Made by a program: the position numbers and the translations under genes
Shown: one piece after another, positions 1 through 7,823 of the stretch
Numbering within the stretch: the stretch's first letter is position 1
How the letters are laid out: the number at the start of each line of letters is the position of its first letter
Notes under the pieces: generated by a model
The model's database searches: none
What the model saw: only the letters and a program-made list of their open reading frames with translations
Told to the model about the DNA's origin: nothing
From: Paracoccus versutus
GTDB lineage: Bacteria > Pseudomonadota > Alphaproteobacteria > Rhodobacterales > Rhodobacteraceae
Direction: 5' to 3'
DNA length: 40,262 nucleotides
Assembly (NCBI RefSeq): GCF_000763885.1
Contig: NZ_JRKO01000050.1
Coordinates: forward strand, 1-40,262

Positions 1-182
1 GCCAGCTTGCGGCGGTCAATGCCCGCATCGCCCGGCTGACGGTGTTGCGCGACGAATTGCAGCGCATGCTGGCGCAATGCGCCTGCGGCACCATCGCCGA
101 CTGCCGGGTGATCGAGGTGCTGGGCAACCATGCGCTTTGCACCCATGACCACGGCGCGGCGGGGCAGGGCGAGCCGGCCTGA
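1..182 (+). CDS. MerR-family metal-responsive regulator, C-terminal fragment
   Basis: Only the last 59 residues are inside the window; the reading frame is open from the window edge (frame starts at base 3) to a TGA at 180-182. The fragment has a long amphipathic stretch (QLAAVNARIARLTVLRDELQ), as in the dimerisation helix of MerR proteins. It is followed by a short Cys-rich tail, CACGTIADCRVIEV and then ALCTHDH, with cysteines at fragment positions 26, 28, 34 and 46. ZntR/CadR/PbrR-type MerR regulators bind Zn, Cd or Pb through such a C-terminal cysteine/histidine loop, so a divalent-metal sensor is likely. The DNA-binding half and the target gene lie outside the window. It is followed by pgsA after 67 bases, with no obvious functional link. 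Confidence 0.7.
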   Translation, partial: QLAAVNARIARLTVLRDELQRMLAQCACGTIADCRVIEVLGNHALCTHDHGAAGQGEPA

Positions 183-249
183 CAGCGGGATGCGACTGAT
201 GGCCTCGGGCCCCCTTCCCCCCGCCGCGCCGAAAGCCTAGATTGCCCCC

Positions 250-879
250 ATGCGCTGGACATTGCCCAATATCCTGACCGTTTTGCGACTTGCGGCCGCG
301 CCGCTGGTGCCGCTGATGTTCTTTTTCCTCAGCCGGCCGTTCGCCGATTTCGCGGCGCTGGCGCTGTTCCTGGTCGCGGCCGTGACCGACTGGTTCGACG
401 GCTACCTGGCCCGCGCCTGGGGCCAGGAAAGCCGCTTCGGTGCCGCCATGGACCCCATCGCCGACAAGGCCATGGTCATCATCGCCGTGGTGGTCATCAC
501 CGGCTATTCCGGCATGAATCCCTGGCTGATCCTGCCCGCGACGGTGATCCTGTTCCGCGAGGTCTTCGTCTCGGGCCTGCGCGAATTCCTGGGCGACAAG
601 GCTCGGCTGCTCAAGGTCACCAAGCTTGCCAAGTGGAAGACCACGGCGCAGATGGTGGCGATCGCCGTGCTTTTCCTGGGGACCGGGCTGAACTATTATG
701 AAACCGGCCACCCGCCCCTGGTGGGCGAGACCAGCCTGCCCTGGTCCGACAACTGGTCGGACCTGGCGACCCAGGCCGGGCTGGCGCTGATCTGGATCGC
801 CGCGGTGCTGACCGCGATCACCGGCTGGGACTATTTCGCCAAGGCCCGGCCCTTCCTGAGGGATGACCATGGCGCTTGA
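250..879 (+). CDS. pgsA: CDP-diacylglycerol-glycerol-3-phosphate 3-phosphatidyltransferase
   Basis: A 209-residue integral membrane enzyme that makes phosphatidylglycerophosphate, the committed step to phosphatidylglycerol and cardiolipin. The complete CDP-alcohol phosphatidyltransferase signature D-x2-DG-x2-AR-x8-G-x3-D-x3-D is present: D47, D50, G51, A54, R55, G64, D68 and D72. The N-terminus (MRWTLPNILTVLRL) and several hydrophobic segments fit the family, and the length is normal. The end overlaps moaD by 11 bases, so the two are probably co-translated. In many proteobacteria uvrC lies directly upstream of pgsA. Here the upstream neighbour is a MerR regulator and uvrC is about 27 kb away on the other strand (see findings). 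Confidence 0.95.
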   Translation: MRWTLPNILTVLRLAAAPLVPLMFFFLSRPFADFAALALFLVAAVTDWFDGYLARAWGQESRFGAAMDPIADKAMVIIAVVVITGYSGMNPWLILPATVILFREVFVSGLREFLGDKARLLKVTKLAKWKTTAQMVAIAVLFLGTGLNYYETGHPPLVGETSLPWSDNWSDLATQAGLALIWIAAVLTAITGWDYFAKARPFLRDDHGA

Positions 880-1120
880 CGTGCTGTATTTCGCCTGGCT
901 GCGCGAACGCATCGGCCAGCCGCGCGAGAGGATCGAGACCGAGGCCGCGACCGTGCGCGATCTGGTGGCGCAGCTTGCCGCCATGGATGAATGGCATGCC
1001 ACGGCGCTGGCCGACCTGTCGGCGGTGCGCGTGGCCGTCGACCAGGAACTGGCCGACCTGGACGCGCCCCTGGCAGGGGTGCGCGAGGTCGCCTTCTTCC
1101 CGCCGATGACCGGGGGCTGA
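869..1120 (+). CDS. moaD: Molybdopterin synthase sulfur-carrier subunit MoaD
   Basis: An 83-residue ubiquitin-fold protein ending in the diagnostic Gly-Gly (FFPPMTGG). MoeB adenylates this terminus and it carries the thiocarboxylate that MoaE inserts into precursor Z to make molybdopterin. There are two in-frame ATGs, at 863 and 869. I chose 869 because the GAGGG at 858-862 abuts the first ATG but lies six bases from the second. The gene overlaps the end of pgsA and is followed one base later by moaE, the usual partner, so both synthase subunits come from one transcript. In Paracoccus the cofactor would serve nitrate reductases and other molybdoenzymes. Confidence 0.93.
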   Translation: MALDVLYFAWLRERIGQPRERIETEAATVRDLVAQLAAMDEWHATALADLSAVRVAVDQELADLDAPLAGVREVAFFPPMTGG

Positions 1121-1121
1121 G

Positions 1122-1562
1122 ATGTCGGCCAGGGTCCAGGGCGCGGCTTTCGAGCTTGCCGCCGAACTGGCGGGCTTCGGCGCCGGCTCGGGCGCGGTCG
1201 TCACCTTCACCGGGCTTGTGCGCGACGAAGGCGGCCGGCTGGTCGCGCTGGAGATCGAGCATTACCCCGGCATGACCGAAAAGGCGCTGGCCGCCTATGG
1301 CGAAGAGGCGGCGGGGCGCTTTGCGCTGGACGACTGGCGCATCCTGCACCGCCATGGCCGGCTGGCGGTGGGCGAGCCGATCATGATGGTCGCCACCGCC
1401 GCCCGCCACCGCGCGGCGGCCTTCGAGGCGGCGGAATACCTGATGGACTGGCTGAAATCCCGCGCCCCCTTCTGGAAGCGCGAGATCGGCCCGGACGGTC
1501 CCGGCGCCTGGGTCGATGCCCGAGCCGAGGACGAGGACGCGCTGTCGCGGTGGCAAGGCTGA
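1122..1562 (+). CDS. moaE: Molybdopterin synthase catalytic subunit MoaE
   Basis: 146 residues of normal length. Family hallmarks are VVTFTGLVRDEGG near residues 28-40, EIEHYPGM, HRHGRLAVGE in the middle, and KSRAPFWKRE near the C-terminus, which carries the conserved active-site lysines. MoaE forms a heterotetramer with MoaD and transfers two sulfurs to cyclic pyranopterin monophosphate in the cytoplasm. The ATG lies one base after the moaD stop; a G-run at the end of moaD probably serves as ribosome binding site. It is the third gene of the pgsA-moaD-moaE unit, and accA follows after a 72-base gap. Confidence 0.95.
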   Translation: MSARVQGAAFELAAELAGFGAGSGAVVTFTGLVRDEGGRLVALEIEHYPGMTEKALAAYGEEAAGRFALDDWRILHRHGRLAVGEPIMMVATAARHRAAAFEAAEYLMDWLKSRAPFWKREIGPDGPGAWVDARAEDEDALSRWQG

Positions 1563-1634
1563 CGTTGCAATCCCGCCCTGCGGCGATCATATAGGGCGCG
1601 GACCAGACGACCGGATGACAGCGCGGAGCCCTGC

Positions 1635-2591
1635 ATGACTTACCTGGAGTTCGAAAAGCCCCTTGCCGATCTTGAAGGCAAGGCCGAGGAACTGCGGGCG
1701 CTGGCCCGAAAGGGCGAGGGCGTCGATCTGGAAAAGGAGGCGGCGGCCCTGGACCGCAAGGCCGAGGAGATGCTGCGCGACCTCTACCGGCAGCTCGATC
1801 CCTGGCGCAAGACGCAGGTCGCCCGCCACCCCGAACGGCCGCATTGCCGCGACTACATCGAGGCGCTTTTCACCGAATACACGCCGCTCGCCGGCGACCG
1901 CGCCTTTGGCGAGGATCACGCGGTCATGGGCGGGCTGGCGCGGTTCAAGGACCAGCCCTGCGTCGTCATCGGCCATGAAAAGGGCAATGACACCAAGTCG
2001 CGCATCTTTCACAATTTCGGCATGGCCCGCCCCGAGGGCTATCGCAAGGCGATCCGGCTGATGGATGTCGCCGACCGCTTCCGCCTGCCGGTGATCACGC
2101 TGGTCGACACGCCCGGCGCCTATCCCGGCAAGGGCGCCGAGGAACGCGGGCAATCCGAGGCCATCGCCCGCTCGACCGAGAAATGCCTACAGATCGGCGT
2201 GCCGCTGGTTTCGGTCATCATCGGCGAGGGCGGCTCGGGCGGGGCGGTGGCCTTTGCCACGGCAAACCGCATCGCCATGCTGGAGCATTCGATCTATTCG
2301 GTGATCTCGCCCGAGGGCTGCGCCTCGATACTGTGGAAGGACGCCGAGAAGATGCGCGAGGCGGCGCATGCGCTGAAGCTGACGGCGCAGGATCTGAAGA
2401 AGCTCGAGGTGATCGACCGCATCATCGCCGAACCCATGGGCGGTGCGCAGCGCGCCCCCGCCGAGGCGGTCGCGGCGGTGGGAGAGGCGATTGCGGCCAT
2501 GCTGGGCGAGCTGTCCGGCCGGAAGCCCGCCGAGCTGATCCGCGACCGGCGGCAGAAATTCCTGGCCATGGGCTCGAAGGCGCTGGCCTGA
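1635..2591 (+). CDS. accA: Acetyl-CoA carboxylase carboxyltransferase subunit alpha
   Basis: 318 residues, the usual size. The N-terminus MTYLEFEKPLADLEGKAEEL is the typical AccA opening. The crotonase-like core contains TLVDTPGAYPGKGAEERGQ and GEGGSGGAVAFA, which form the acyl-CoA and carboxybiotin site. With AccD it transfers CO2 from carboxybiotin to acetyl-CoA, giving malonyl-CoA for fatty acid synthesis. It follows moaE by 72 bases and probably has its own promoter. Downstream lies a palindrome-rich gap shared with the convergent gabT. Nothing unusual is seen in the protein. Confidence 0.96.
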   Translation: MTYLEFEKPLADLEGKAEELRALARKGEGVDLEKEAAALDRKAEEMLRDLYRQLDPWRKTQVARHPERPHCRDYIEALFTEYTPLAGDRAFGEDHAVMGGLARFKDQPCVVIGHEKGNDTKSRIFHNFGMARPEGYRKAIRLMDVADRFRLPVITLVDTPGAYPGKGAEERGQSEAIARSTEKCLQIGVPLVSVIIGEGGSGGAVAFATANRIAMLEHSIYSVISPEGCASILWKDAEKMREAAHALKLTAQDLKKLEVIDRIIAEPMGGAQRAPAEAVAAVGEAIAAMLGELSGRKPAELIRDRRQKFLAMGSKALA

Positions 2592-2696
2592 ACGCCCGCC
2601 GCCCCCTCGTCGGCTGGTCGAAAAACGAAAACAGGTGTGCGACGCCTCCCCGGTCCGGTTCGTCATGATCCGGTGCCGAGCCTTCGCATCTTCTCT

Positions 2697-2756
2697 GTTG
2701 TCCAAATACCCATGCGGCGGCGCCAGCGGTCACTGCCGCATGGGTATTTGGACAAC
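2697..2756. repeat. Perfect 22-bp inverted repeat (REP-like palindrome)
   Basis: Arms at 2697-2718 and 2735-2756 are perfect reverse complements around a 16-base loop. Each arm contains the core TCCAAATACCCATGCGG. There is no T-run after the stem, so it is not a classical intrinsic terminator. Its position between convergent genes, and related copies at 2807-2854 and near 8841, suggest a dispersed REP-like element acting as a 3'-end structure. Confidence 0.85.
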
Positions 2757-2806
2757 GAAGAAGCACCGGGCGCGCCGCGGTTTGCGGGGCGGCTCTTTCC
2801 GTTCTC

Positions 2807-2854
2807 CAAATACCCAGCCGACGCTGCCCCTGGGCGCGGCCGCAGGAGTATTTG
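2807..2854. repeat. Second, imperfect copy of the CAAATAC...GTATTTG palindrome
   Basis: CAAATAC at 2807-2813 is complementary to GTATTTG at 2848-2854, with CCAAATACCC on the left and GGAGTATTTG on the right. It shares the CCAAATACCC core with the perfect palindrome about 50 bases upstream. The inner part has diverged, so the stem is short and the loop is long. Confidence 0.6.
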
Positions 2855-2875
2855 CGAAACGGTGAAAGCGCGCAA

Positions 2876-4144
2876 TCAGCCGCGGGCGGCCTGGATGGAT
2901 GCCTCGAGAATGTCCAGCGCCTCGTCGAAGACCGCGTCGGGGATGGTCAGCGGCGCGAGGAAGCGGATCACATTGCCATGGACACCGCAGGTCAGCAGGA
3001 TCAGCTTGCGCGCCAGCGCCTCTTCCCGGACGCGGTTGGCGAAATCCGGGCTGGGTTTGTCGGTGCCGGCGATGTTGAACTCGACCGCGTTCATGAAGCC
3101 GGGGCCGCGGATGTCCACGATCTCGGGCACGGTCTCGGCGATCCCGGCCAGGCGCTGCTTGAGCCGCTGGCCGAGGCGGGTGGCGCGGTCGCAAAGCCCC
3201 TCGTCCGCGATCACGTCCAGCACGGCATGGGCGGCGGCGACCGCCAGCGGGTTGCCGGCATAGGTGCCGCCCAGGCCGCCCGGCGCCGGGCTGTCCATGA
3301 CGTCGGCGCGGCCGGTGACGGCGCTGATCGGCAGCCCGCCGCCCAGCCCCTTGGCCATGCAGGTCAGGTCGGCGGCGACGCCGTGGTGTTCCATCGCGAA
3401 CAGCTTGCCGGTGCGGGCGAAGCCGGTCTGCACCTCGTCGGCGATGAGCAGGATGGAATACTGGTCGCAGATCTGGCGCAGGCGCTGGATGAAGCCCGGC
3501 GGCGCCTCGTAGAAGCCGCCCTCGCCCTGCACCGGCTCGACGATGATGGCGGCGACGCGCGAGGGGTCGATGTCGGCCTTGAACAGCCGGTCGAGCGCGG
3601 CCAGCGCGTCCTCGGCCGTGACGCCGTGCAGTTGGTTCGGGAAGGGCAGGTGCCAGATGTCGTTCATCATCGGCCCGAACCCGGCCTTGTAGGGCTGGAC
3701 CTTGCCGGTCAGCGACATGCCCAGGAAGGTGCGGCCATGGAAGCCGCCGGCAAAGGCGATGACGCCGGCGCGGCCGGTGTGGTGGCGGGCGATCTTGACC
3801 GCGTTCTCGACCGCCTCGGCGCCGGTGGTGTAGAAGGCGGTCTTCCTTGGCCCCTCGCCGGGGACGAGCGCGTTCAGCCGCTCGGCCAGGGCGACGTAGT
3901 TTTCATAGGGCACGACCTGGTGGCAGGTATGGGTGAAGCGGTCGAGCTGCGCCTTCACCGCCTCGACCACCCGCGGGTGGCGGTGGCCGGTATTGACCAC
4001 GGCGATGCCGGCGGCGAAGTCGATATAGCGATTGCCGTCCTTGTCCCAGATCTCGGCATTCTCGGCGCGCTCGGCATAGACCTGCGTGGTCATGCCCACC
4101 CCGCGCGAGATGGCGGCGTTCCTGCGGTCGGTCAGGCTGGTCAT
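2876..4144 (-). CDS. gabT: 4-aminobutyrate-2-oxoglutarate transaminase
   Basis: A 422-residue class III PLP aminotransferase. Visible features are the phosphate-binding TTGAEAVENAVKIAR near residue 106, the GGFHGRT motif near 133, the PLP-ring aspartate D236 in IADEVQTGF, and the Schiff-base lysine K265 in MAKGLGGGLPISAV. EPVQGEGGF at 203-211 is typical of GabT and close relatives. It converts 4-aminobutyrate and 2-oxoglutarate to succinate semialdehyde and glutamate. No gabD is next to it, so a related omega-amino-acid substrate such as 5-aminovalerate cannot be excluded. It is transcribed alone, convergent with accA and divergent from the rhomboid gene. Confidence 0.88.
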   Translation of the reverse strand: MTSLTDRRNAAISRGVGMTTQVYAERAENAEIWDKDGNRYIDFAAGIAVVNTGHRHPRVVEAVKAQLDRFTHTCHQVVPYENYVALAERLNALVPGEGPRKTAFYTTGAEAVENAVKIARHHTGRAGVIAFAGGFHGRTFLGMSLTGKVQPYKAGFGPMMNDIWHLPFPNQLHGVTAEDALAALDRLFKADIDPSRVAAIIVEPVQGEGGFYEAPPGFIQRLRQICDQYSILLIADEVQTGFARTGKLFAMEHHGVAADLTCMAKGLGGGLPISAVTGRADVMDSPAPGGLGGTYAGNPLAVAAAHAVLDVIADEGLCDRATRLGQRLKQRLAGIAETVPEIVDIRGPGFMNAVEFNIAGTDKPSPDFANRVREEALARKLILLTCGVHGNVIRFLAPLTIPDAVFDEALDILEASIQAARG

Positions 4145-4244
4145 CGGCCCCTCCTCGATGCGATTCGCAGGTGATGCTATACGCGGCCCGGCGATCCGAA
4201 CAGGCCCGCTTGCGCGCGCCCATGCGATGCTTCAGGCTGTGGCC

Positions 4245-4961
4245 ATGTTCCCGATCCGCGACCATAACCCCTCGGCGCGCACGCCCTATGTCACCCATGC
4301 GCTGATCCTGCTGAACGTGGCGATGTTCCTGATCACCATGCCCTGGGCGGGCGGGCAGGTCGGGCTGTGGCACCGGCTGGCGCTTTACCCGGTCGCCATC
4401 GCCCATGGCGAATGGCTGTGGGGGCTGGCCACGCATATGTTCCTGCATGCCGGGATCCTGCATCTTGCCGGCAACATGCTGTTCCTGTGGGTCTTTGGCG
4501 ACAACCTCGAGGACCAGATGGGCGGCTTGGGCTTCCTGGTCTTCTACCTGGCCTGCGGGCTTGCCGCGGCGGGGGCACAGATCGCCGCGGTTCCGATGGA
4601 CGACATTCCCATGGTCGGCGCCTCGGGCGCCATCGCCGGGGTGATGGGGGGATACCTGCTGATGTTCCCGCGCGCCCGCGTCGACGTGATCGCCATCATC
4701 ATCGTCATCATCCGCCGCTTCACCATCCCGGCCTGGGTGCTGCTGCTGGCCTGGTTCGGCATCCAGCTCTTGGCCAGTGCCAGCATGGTCGACGACGGCG
4801 TGGCCTATGTCGCCCATGCCGCCGGTTTCCTGGCCGGGATCGTGCTGGCGGTGCCGGTCTTTTTGCGCCGGGGCGGGCCGGGCTTCTGGCGGCGCACCCA
4901 TGGCCGGCCGCCGCATGCACCGACCTATGCCCCCTCGCGCATCCCGTGGGTGCGGCGCTAG
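4245..4961 (+). CDS. Rhomboid-family intramembrane serine protease
   Basis: 238 residues from the ATG at 4245. The N-terminus MFPIRDHNPSARTPYVTHAL is typical of alphaproteobacterial rhomboids. Longer frames reach back into gabT but lack family resemblance, so I reject the earlier starts. The catalytic serine is S127 in VGASGAIAGVMGGYL and the histidine is H191 in VAHAAGFLAG. HMFLHAGILHLAGNMLF (about 64-80) is the conserved N-loop and second helix. About six hydrophobic segments are visible. Such enzymes cleave transmembrane proteins within the bilayer; the substrate here is unknown. The stop codon overlaps that of the convergent mnmD in a CTAG (4958-4961). Confidence 0.9.
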   Translation: MFPIRDHNPSARTPYVTHALILLNVAMFLITMPWAGGQVGLWHRLALYPVAIAHGEWLWGLATHMFLHAGILHLAGNMLFLWVFGDNLEDQMGGLGFLVFYLACGLAAAGAQIAAVPMDDIPMVGASGAIAGVMGGYLLMFPRARVDVIAIIIVIIRRFTIPAWVLLLAWFGIQLLASASMVDDGVAYVAHAAGFLAGIVLAVPVFLRRGGPGFWRRTHGRPPHAPTYAPSRIPWVRR

Positions 4962-5614
4962 AGCTGGCCGCGGCTCATGTGGCGCTTGCCGGCGAAGCCG
5001 GGGGCGCGGCTGACCGCGAAGCCCGCCGCTGCCAGCGCCCGGCGCACATGGCCCGCCGCGGTATAGGTGGCGAAGGTGCCGCCCGGCGCGGTATGGGCCG
5101 CCACCTCTGCCATCAGCGCCTCGCCCCAAAGCTCGGGGTTGCGGGCCGGCGAGAAGCCGTCGAGGAACCAGGCATCGGCGCGGCCCTGCCAGCGCGGCAG
5201 CACGTCGCGGGCATCGGCGCGGATGATCTCGGCCGCGACGGTGCCCAGGGTGAAACGCGGCTGCGGCCAATTGTCGCGCAGCTGGCGCGCCAGCGGCTCC
5301 AGTTCGGGAAAGGCGGCATGGGCGCGGGCCAGTTCGCCCCTGCTCATCGGGAAGGCCTCGAAGCTGGTGAAGCGGATCGGCACGGTGGCGACCTGGGCCA
5401 GCGCCAGCAGGTTCAGCCCGGTGCCGAAGCCCAGCTCGGCCACGTGAAAGCCCGGCCGCAGCCGCTGGGGCAGGTCGTTGCCGGCCAGGAAGACGTGGCG
5501 CGTCTCGTCGAGCCCGCCGTTCAGGCTGAAATAGGGATCGTCGAAGCGGCGCGAGACGGGGATCGCGCCCTCGCGCCAGTCCAGATCGGCGCTGCTCTGG
5601 TCGGACGGCTGCAT
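4958..5614 (-). CDS. mnmD: tRNA 5-methylaminomethyl-2-thiouridine methyltransferase, stand-alone MnmC1-type domain
   Basis: 218 residues from the ATG at 5614, which has AGAGGAG eight bases upstream; an 18-residue longer frame would run into the divergent promoter. It contains PYFSLNGGLDETRHVFLAGN and the SAM-binding ELGFGTGLNLLALAQ near residue 60. Further on is the DGFSPARNPELW motif characteristic of the methyltransferase half of E. coli MnmC. The enzyme performs the last methylation in making mnm5(s2)U at the wobble position of certain tRNAs. In E. coli this domain is fused to an FAD oxidase; here the oxidase is a separate divergent gene 47 bases away. Confidence 0.9.
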   Translation of the reverse strand: MQPSDQSSADLDWREGAIPVSRRFDDPYFSLNGGLDETRHVFLAGNDLPQRLRPGFHVAELGFGTGLNLLALAQVATVPIRFTSFEAFPMSRGELARAHAAFPELEPLARQLRDNWPQPRFTLGTVAAEIIRADARDVLPRWQGRADAWFLDGFSPARNPELWGEALMAEVAAHTAPGGTFATYTAAGHVRRALAAAGFAVSRAPGFAGKRHMSRGQL

Positions 5615-5661
5615 TCGCGCTAACTCCTCTTTGCAGCGGCAGATGCGGCGAAAGGGACCGG

Positions 5662-6678
5662 ATGGCAAGCGAAATCACGGTGGCGGGCGGCGGGATCTTC
5701 GGCCTGGCCTGCGCCTGGGAACTGACACGGCGCGGCCGCAAGGTGCGGCTGTTCGAGGCGGATCGGATCGGCGCCGGCGCCTCGGGCGGGCACGTGGGCG
5801 CGCTGGCGCCGCATGCGCCCGAGAACTGGAACGACAAGAAGCAGGTGCAGCTGGACGCGCTGGTCGCGGCTACGGATTGGTGGGCCGAGGTCGGGGCCGC
5901 GGGCGGCGTCGATCCCGGCTATGCCCGCACCGGCCGCATCCAGCCCGTGGCCCCAGGCGCCGAGGCGCGCATGGCCGAGCGGATCAGGGCCGCCCGCGCC
6001 CATTGGCCGCAATGGGCGGGGATGGAGCTGACCGAACGGCCGCAGGCGGCGCTGGTCCCGGTCTCGCCCTCGGGGCTGTGGCTGGTGGACCGGCTGACCG
6101 CCCGGATCAGCCCGCGCCGGGCCGGCGCGGCGCTGGCCGCCGCGATTCGTGCCCAGGGCGGCGAGATCGTCGAGGGGCAGGCCGCCCCCGATGCCCCGGC
6201 GATCTGGGCGACCGGGGCGGCGGGGCTGGCGCCCTTTGGCGGCAACGGCGTCAAGGGCCAGTCGGCCCTGCTGGCGCTGGACATGGCCGATGCCCCGCAG
6301 GTCTTTGCCGACGGCATCCATGTCATTCCCCATGCCGACGGGACGGTGGCGATCGGCTCGACCACCGAACGCGACGTGCTGGACCGGCGGACGGACGAAC
6401 AGCTCGAGGCGGTGATCGACAAGGCCCGCGTGCTGTGCCCGGCGCTGGCGGATGCCCCGGTGATCGACCGCTGGGCCGGCATCCGGCCCCGTGCCCGGTC
6501 GCGGGCGCCGCTGGTCGGGCCATGGCCGGGGCGGCCCGGCCATTACGTTGCCAATGGCGGCTTCAAGATCGGCCTGGCGATGGCGCCGGCCATTGCCGCG
6601 ATGCTGGCCGACCTGATGCTCGAGGGTCGCGACCGCATCCCGCCGGGCTTCTGGCCCAAGCTCAGGGCAGGGGGCTGA
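5662..6678 (+). CDS. FAD-dependent oxidoreductase, probable stand-alone MnmC oxidase partner
   Basis: A 338-residue DAO-family flavoprotein. The Rossmann dinucleotide motif lies at the N-terminus (VAGGGIFGLACAWELTRRG), followed by GAGASGGHVGALAPH, where the FAD is held. The C-terminal GIRPRARSRAPLVGPW and NGGFKIGLAMAP segments are typical of glycine oxidase/ThiO/MnmC-type enzymes. Its divergent partner is mnmD, the methyltransferase half of MnmC, so the likely role is oxidation of cmnm5(s2)U to nm5(s2)U in tRNA. That role is inferred from context; a glycine- or D-amino-acid-oxidase activity is the alternative. The 3' end overlaps the convergent nnrU-like gene by 17 bases. Confidence 0.8.
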   Translation: MASEITVAGGGIFGLACAWELTRRGRKVRLFEADRIGAGASGGHVGALAPHAPENWNDKKQVQLDALVAATDWWAEVGAAGGVDPGYARTGRIQPVAPGAEARMAERIRAARAHWPQWAGMELTERPQAALVPVSPSGLWLVDRLTARISPRRAGAALAAAIRAQGGEIVEGQAAPDAPAIWATGAAGLAPFGGNGVKGQSALLALDMADAPQVFADGIHVIPHADGTVAIGSTTERDVLDRRTDEQLEAVIDKARVLCPALADAPVIDRWAGIRPRARSRAPLVGPWPGRPGHYVANGGFKIGLAMAPAIAAMLADLMLEGRDRIPPGFWPKLRAGG

Positions 6679-7171
6679 CGCCGATCACCGGCAGGTGCAG
6701 GTAAAGCAGCGCCGCCCAGGCCAGCGCTGCCAGGGCCAGGCGCGGCCAGGTCAGGCGCAGCGACGCGCCCCGCCGCAAGCTGATCGCCAGGCCGAACAGC
6801 GCATAGGCCAGCAACAGCCCGAACAGGATGACATGCGCCAAGTCGCCGTTCGCGACCAGATGCACCGCGCCCCACAGGGTAAAGCCGGCCATCAGCCCGG
6901 CCATGCCGCCCAGGGTCGCCGCCAGCACCGCAACCGGCATGACCAGGTTGACCAGCCAGCGCATCCAGGGCTGCTGCGGCCAGATCTCGACAAAGGGCGC
7001 CCGGCCCGCGGCCAGGATCAGCCAGTAAAGCAGCGCCAGTGACAGCAGGCTGTAGCCGGCGACATAGGCGCGTTTGCCCAGCCGCGCGACCAGCGGCCCG
7101 CGCAGCCGCGCCGGTATGACATGCGAGCCCAGGAAGGCCGCCAGCGCCAATGCGAATTCGCCCCATTCCAT
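6662..7171 (-). CDS. NnrU-family membrane protein
   Basis: 169 residues with about five hydrophobic segments. It shows the NnrU family pattern: MEWGEFALALAAFLGSHVIP at the N-terminus, then LGKRAYVAGYSLLSLALLYWLILAAGRAP and a late VHLVANGD motif. NnrU was first described beside nitric oxide reductase genes in denitrifiers, and the family is related to plant 15-cis-zeta-carotene isomerase, a haem protein. H17 and the HLVANGD histidine are candidate haem ligands. No nor or nir genes are near, so a direct denitrification role cannot be claimed from context. The gene stands alone, divergent from the DUF4202 gene. Confidence 0.8.
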   Translation of the reverse strand: MEWGEFALALAAFLGSHVIPARLRGPLVARLGKRAYVAGYSLLSLALLYWLILAAGRAPFVEIWPQQPWMRWLVNLVMPVAVLAATLGGMAGLMAGFTLWGAVHLVANGDLAHVILFGLLLAYALFGLAISLRRGASLRLTWPRLALAALAWAALLYLHLPVIGVSPLP

Positions 7172-7259
7172 GCCGGAATCCTAGCCTTGCGCCCGCGGGA
7201 CGGCAATCCGCGTTGACGCCGCGCGTTCCTGCGGCATGATGGCGCAAAAAGAGGACCGC

Positions 7260-7823
7260 ATGACCCGCCTTCAGAAAGCCTTCGACGCCATCGACAAGGC
7301 CAATGCCGCCGATCCGCATCTCAGCCCCGACGGCCAGCCCGAGGCGCTGCTCTACGGCCAGCGCATGACGGCCGAGCAGCAGGCGCTTTATCCCGACGCC
7401 TCGGAACCGCTGCGCATCGCCTGCCGCGGCCAGCATGTCGAGCGCTGGCAACTGCCGCGCGACGCGTATCCGATGGACCGCGCCGGCTACCTGGCCTGGC
7501 GGACCGAACAGGGCCGCCGCCACGCCGCCCGCATAGCCGGCATCATGCGCGAGGCCGGCTATGGCGACGAAGACGTCGCGGCGGCCGAAAAGATGCTGAC
7601 CAAGCAGGGCATCAAGCGCGACGGCGCGGTGCAGGCGCTGGAGGACGTGGCCTGCTTCACCTTCATCCGCTGGTACATGGGCCCCTTCGCCGAGGGGCGC
7701 GACGCCGAGGAATTGCAGCGCATCGTGGAAAAGACCGCGCGCAAGATGTCCGCCATGGCCCGCGCCCGCGCGCTGGAGGAATTCGCCATCCCCGAGCCCT
7801 TCGCCGCCGCCTTCCGTGCATAG
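7260..7823 (+). CDS. DUF4202-family protein
   Basis: 187 residues from the ATG at 7260, with AGAGGA five bases before the start codon. The sequence (MTRLQKAFDAIDKANAADPH, then GQRMTAEQQALYPDASEPLRIACRGQHVERWQLPR) matches what I know as DUF4202. This is a soluble, His- and Glu-rich alpha-helical family of unknown function. RIACRGQHVERW, with its cysteine and histidine, and the later RRHAARIAGIMREAGY resemble an HD-type helical metal site, but this is only an impression. It overlaps the start of the CbiX-type chelatase by 8 bases, suggesting a shared role in tetrapyrrole or sulfite/sirohaem metabolism. Confidence 0.75.
   Translation: MTRLQKAFDAIDKANAADPHLSPDGQPEALLYGQRMTAEQQALYPDASEPLRIACRGQHVERWQLPRDAYPMDRAGYLAWRTEQGRRHAARIAGIMREAGYGDEDVAAAEKMLTKQGIKRDGAVQALEDVACFTFIRWYMGPFAEGRDAEELQRIVEKTARKMSAMARARALEEFAIPEPFAAAFRA

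Larger units (their letters stand above)
2592..2875. other. Convergent intergenic gap with palindromic repeats
   Basis: This 284-base gap lies between the convergent genes accA (+) and gabT (-). Bases 2592-2690 hold nothing I can name. Bases 2691-2860 carry one perfect 22-bp inverted repeat and one related imperfect repeat, described separately. No credible open frame with a ribosome binding site is present. The likely job is transcription termination or mRNA 3'-end protection for both flanking genes. Confidence 0.7.

Noticed and set aside
4086..4244. Longer N-terminus for the rhomboid gene
   Set aside because: It would overlap gabT antisense and precede the conserved MFPIRDHNP start that begins the family similarity.
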